This document shows positions 63,301-64,000 of a DNA stretch of 64,000 bases, in pieces (position 1 is the first letter of the stretch; each line of letters starts with the position of its first letter). Below the pieces are notes generated by a model that was not told the origin of the DNA, did not search any database, and saw nothing but the letters and a program-made list of their open reading frames with translations. Source of the DNA: Rhodospirillales bacterium (GTDB lineage Bacteria; Pseudomonadota; Alphaproteobacteria; TMED109). The stretch lies in NCBI GenBank assembly GCA_028824295.1, contig JAPPED010000008.1:1-64000 (forward strand), given 5' to 3'. The position numbers and the translations under genes are program-made.

Positions 63301-64000
63301 TTCCGTCACCTGCGTCCCCTGTCGCTCGAACTGTCGCGCAGGCTGGACGGGGAAGCGGAACTGTTCGAGACGCTGCAGCGGCTGGGCCTCAACGTCTACC
63401 CCACCGACGGGGAGCGGATCGGGCCAGATCTGCTCGACGCGCTGGCGGAAGCGTGGCGAACGGAAAGGGTACTCCCGGGGCAGTTCGACGTGTTCCTGGG
63501 GCAGCTGCGCCACGCGTGGCAGCACCTGGACGTGGGCAGGGGTCTCCCGGACGCCTTTCTGGTGCGGACCGTCCACAGGCACTTCGAGGTGGTGGACGGC
63601 GCCGGTCTGGCCGGCGCGTACCTGCCGAACGACGCTGCGAAGGGGCGGGCGTTGAGGGAGGAGGACAAGCCCGTCCTGGAGATGGAGGTCGCGCAGGCGA
63701 ACCGTCTGGCTGGAGCGCTTGTAGATGCGACGCCGGTCCGCCTGGCGTCCGAACTCGTGGAACGTGACATGATCGACGGCGCGGTGTGGACCGGGGCGGC
63801 GGAGGCCGTGCGCGCCCTGGAGGAGACGCGCTACGGCTGGCTGGCCGCACCTCTGCTGGCAATCCTGGCGCACGGCGGAATGAACCCCACGGGGCATACG
63901 ACGACCGCCTGGGCGGCCGCGCTGGACCGGCTCCGCGGCGCGGGCGTGCTTGAGTGCGGTTCCATCGCGATCGAGCTGGTGGACGGGGAAGAGCCCATAG
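60364..64000 (+). CDS. Sacsin/HSP90-type ATPase, very large (3' partial)
   Basis: The frame is open from ATG 60364 to the window end, giving at least 1212 residues. The N-terminus is a GHKL ATPase like sacsin: LELLQNAHDAL (N69, H71, D72) is the N-box, and SVGNKGLGFRSVLEV (about 128-142) is the G2-like box with the NKGxGF loop. VLLIANSGRAF (about 96-106) is the G1-like stretch. The following 1000 residues show no motif I know and may be repeated scaffold. Similar proteins occur in defence islands, sometimes with C-terminal nuclease domains (e.g. DUF3883), which would lie beyond this window. ATG 60382 is an alternative start. High GC and strong codon bias set it apart from the left Dnd genes. 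Confidence 0.8.
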   Translation, partial: MKGKKSMDIDASSARQSANGEIVGHSLGEIRSFLDELKHGSRKYKTIASLSGQIAEAYRGRCVLELLQNAHDALTAASGGDRGQITFVLETEPAPVLLIANSGRAFERRDFKGLCRLGQSPKDPNRSVGNKGLGFRSVLEVASAPEIWSTGTSEAGPAFVFRFDPQVRERVADVLAELEARGLGTRSPFDPSERLVDWTEDQLQRYRDRLRAEALDGPTEAKEYLSPYDLPLPIGENREAVAELLRDGHATVVRLPLDGGRTGDVGDAVASVRTQLENLLDVATTLFLPRLRTLVVAIDGRRRTVRRRVLTAEAFGEVGCGRWERVGISCSDAGEESAAAARFLVWTRTLGGSADPKWAARIGDAVRHLPNKWPEVDSVQVGVAVQEGEVSAAGRFVIFLPTEMATGTGAHINAPFFGSLDRRRIRFEDEYNRLLLDCVVDLSLDVIGDLAAGEPEEASGRTIVDILSSDGEVGETGETMLALLRDRAAVLGDPLAGRRLMLCDDGWAVPTEARTMPEVAEGLTIRAPDWRGSAAFRVISPALEGRRSEVETVLEGLDGSVEPTPAEWVGTVERVAHCVQSGEIDANWDSYLTAVISVLPWKLIRINRPGGVDALASASFLPVQDGRLISADGPARVFFQPVRGIDEEADLVDTVPDSLTQRIAFVHDDVVLTHEEGSRRRSTEVHKFLDGRFARGFRREEILREVVLAAVPPTPAAFGSEEAALCAELLGWTLGLLGEDPPEPVLALLEDLPVACGGGWRLAREASFGAGWPGRSGEDLRTLWEELDGEAGGRLRAAALLDPGDPRWGVDVGRWADLFARIGVARGLRLRPADRLRFRMAQYDYDLPRTAPSGVPPEAWEAWRVAVRPEASPEYVGQFDYRLEGILDLPELHGCGDLSQGARRVFSRLVVDSMRGWPAGWERVTVRKVSGEASERRITSPLKHWLGSTPWLSDGVGGERVLSDRWLVPVSLLQGQRERFRHLRPLSLELSRRLDGEAELFETLQRLGLNVYPTDGERIGPDLLDALAEAWRTERVLPGQFDVFLGQLRHAWQHLDVGRGLPDAFLVRTVHRHFEVVDGAGLAGAYLPNDAAKGRALREEDKPVLEMEVAQANRLAGALVDATPVRLASELVERDMIDGAVWTGAAEAVRALEETRYGWLAAPLLAILAHGGMNPTGHTTTAWAAALDRLRGAGVLECGSIAIELVDGEEPI

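Noticed and set aside
62041-63897. 618-codon minus-strand frame at the right end
   Set aside because: Opposite the long open frame of the sacsin-like ATPase, which has motifs and is continuous from 60364.

Overview
The window is a stretch of a high-GC proteobacterial genome. It looks like the left part of an integrative conjugative element (ICE) joined to chromosomal sequence. Position 1 lies inside a UvrD/HelD-type helicase gene that ends in zinc ribbons and is presumably chromosomal. It is followed by a 50-bp 3' half of a tRNA gene with a CUU (Lys) anticodon (1150-1199, minus strand), interpreted as the left attachment site. A tyrosine integrase reading inward (1362-2510) comes next. No second tRNA copy was found, so the right end of the element is probably beyond 64 kb. 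The taxon cannot be fixed from sequence alone. F-type transfer genes with dndBCDE-dndA suggest a high-GC gammaproteobacterium or a relative.

2.7-21.1 kb is a DNA phosphorothioation island. The minus-strand operon dndB-dndC-dndD-dndE-dndA (21098 to 14807) encodes sulfur modification of the DNA backbone. A putative Dnd-associated methyltransferase lies 12 kb away beside the integrase. No DndF, DndG or DndH homologue was recognised. In their place is a coupled minus-strand operon (11382 to 6770): a PLD-helicase, a 71-aa protein, a second DndD-like SMC ATPase and a 166-aa protein. Between modification and putative restriction operons sits a plus-strand cassette of GIY-YIG protein, large DGQHR-domain (DndB-like) protein and RelA/SpoT nucleotide pyrophosphokinase (11703-14774). 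This is the most unusual arrangement in the window. Two lower-GC genes with HEPN-like RNxxxH motifs, one fused to CBS domains, fill 4.4-6.7 kb.

21.4-45.7 kb is the transfer region. An S24-peptidase repressor and a protein with a duplicated HTH-like unit are divergently transcribed from a compact promoter. A nearly gapless F-type (MPF-F) operon follows: pilin, traL, traE, traK, traB, traV, traC, a degenerate HD-like gene, trbI, S26 traF, traW, traU, trbC, traN, thioredoxin-like traF, traH and traG. Then come ssb, the coupling protein traD, the MobF relaxase traI and a small probable DNA-binding protein. Most junctions overlap as ATGA or GTGA, pointing to translational coupling.

45.9-48.3 kb is an intact IS1595-type element with 25-bp inverted repeats, a perfect 8-bp target duplication, a transposase and five small cargo ORFs. 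Downstream, 48.4-64 kb is a looser accessory region: a PD-(D/E)XK-like nuclease; a non-coding stretch with ATGCAAA-type repeats and five tandem hairpins; a cupin, an acetyltransferase and a class III aminotransferase; a helical-repeat protein; a pentapeptide-repeat/FRG protein; a transposase remnant; a DUF2254-like membrane protein; and the first 1212 residues of a sacsin/HSP90-type ATPase that runs off the window.
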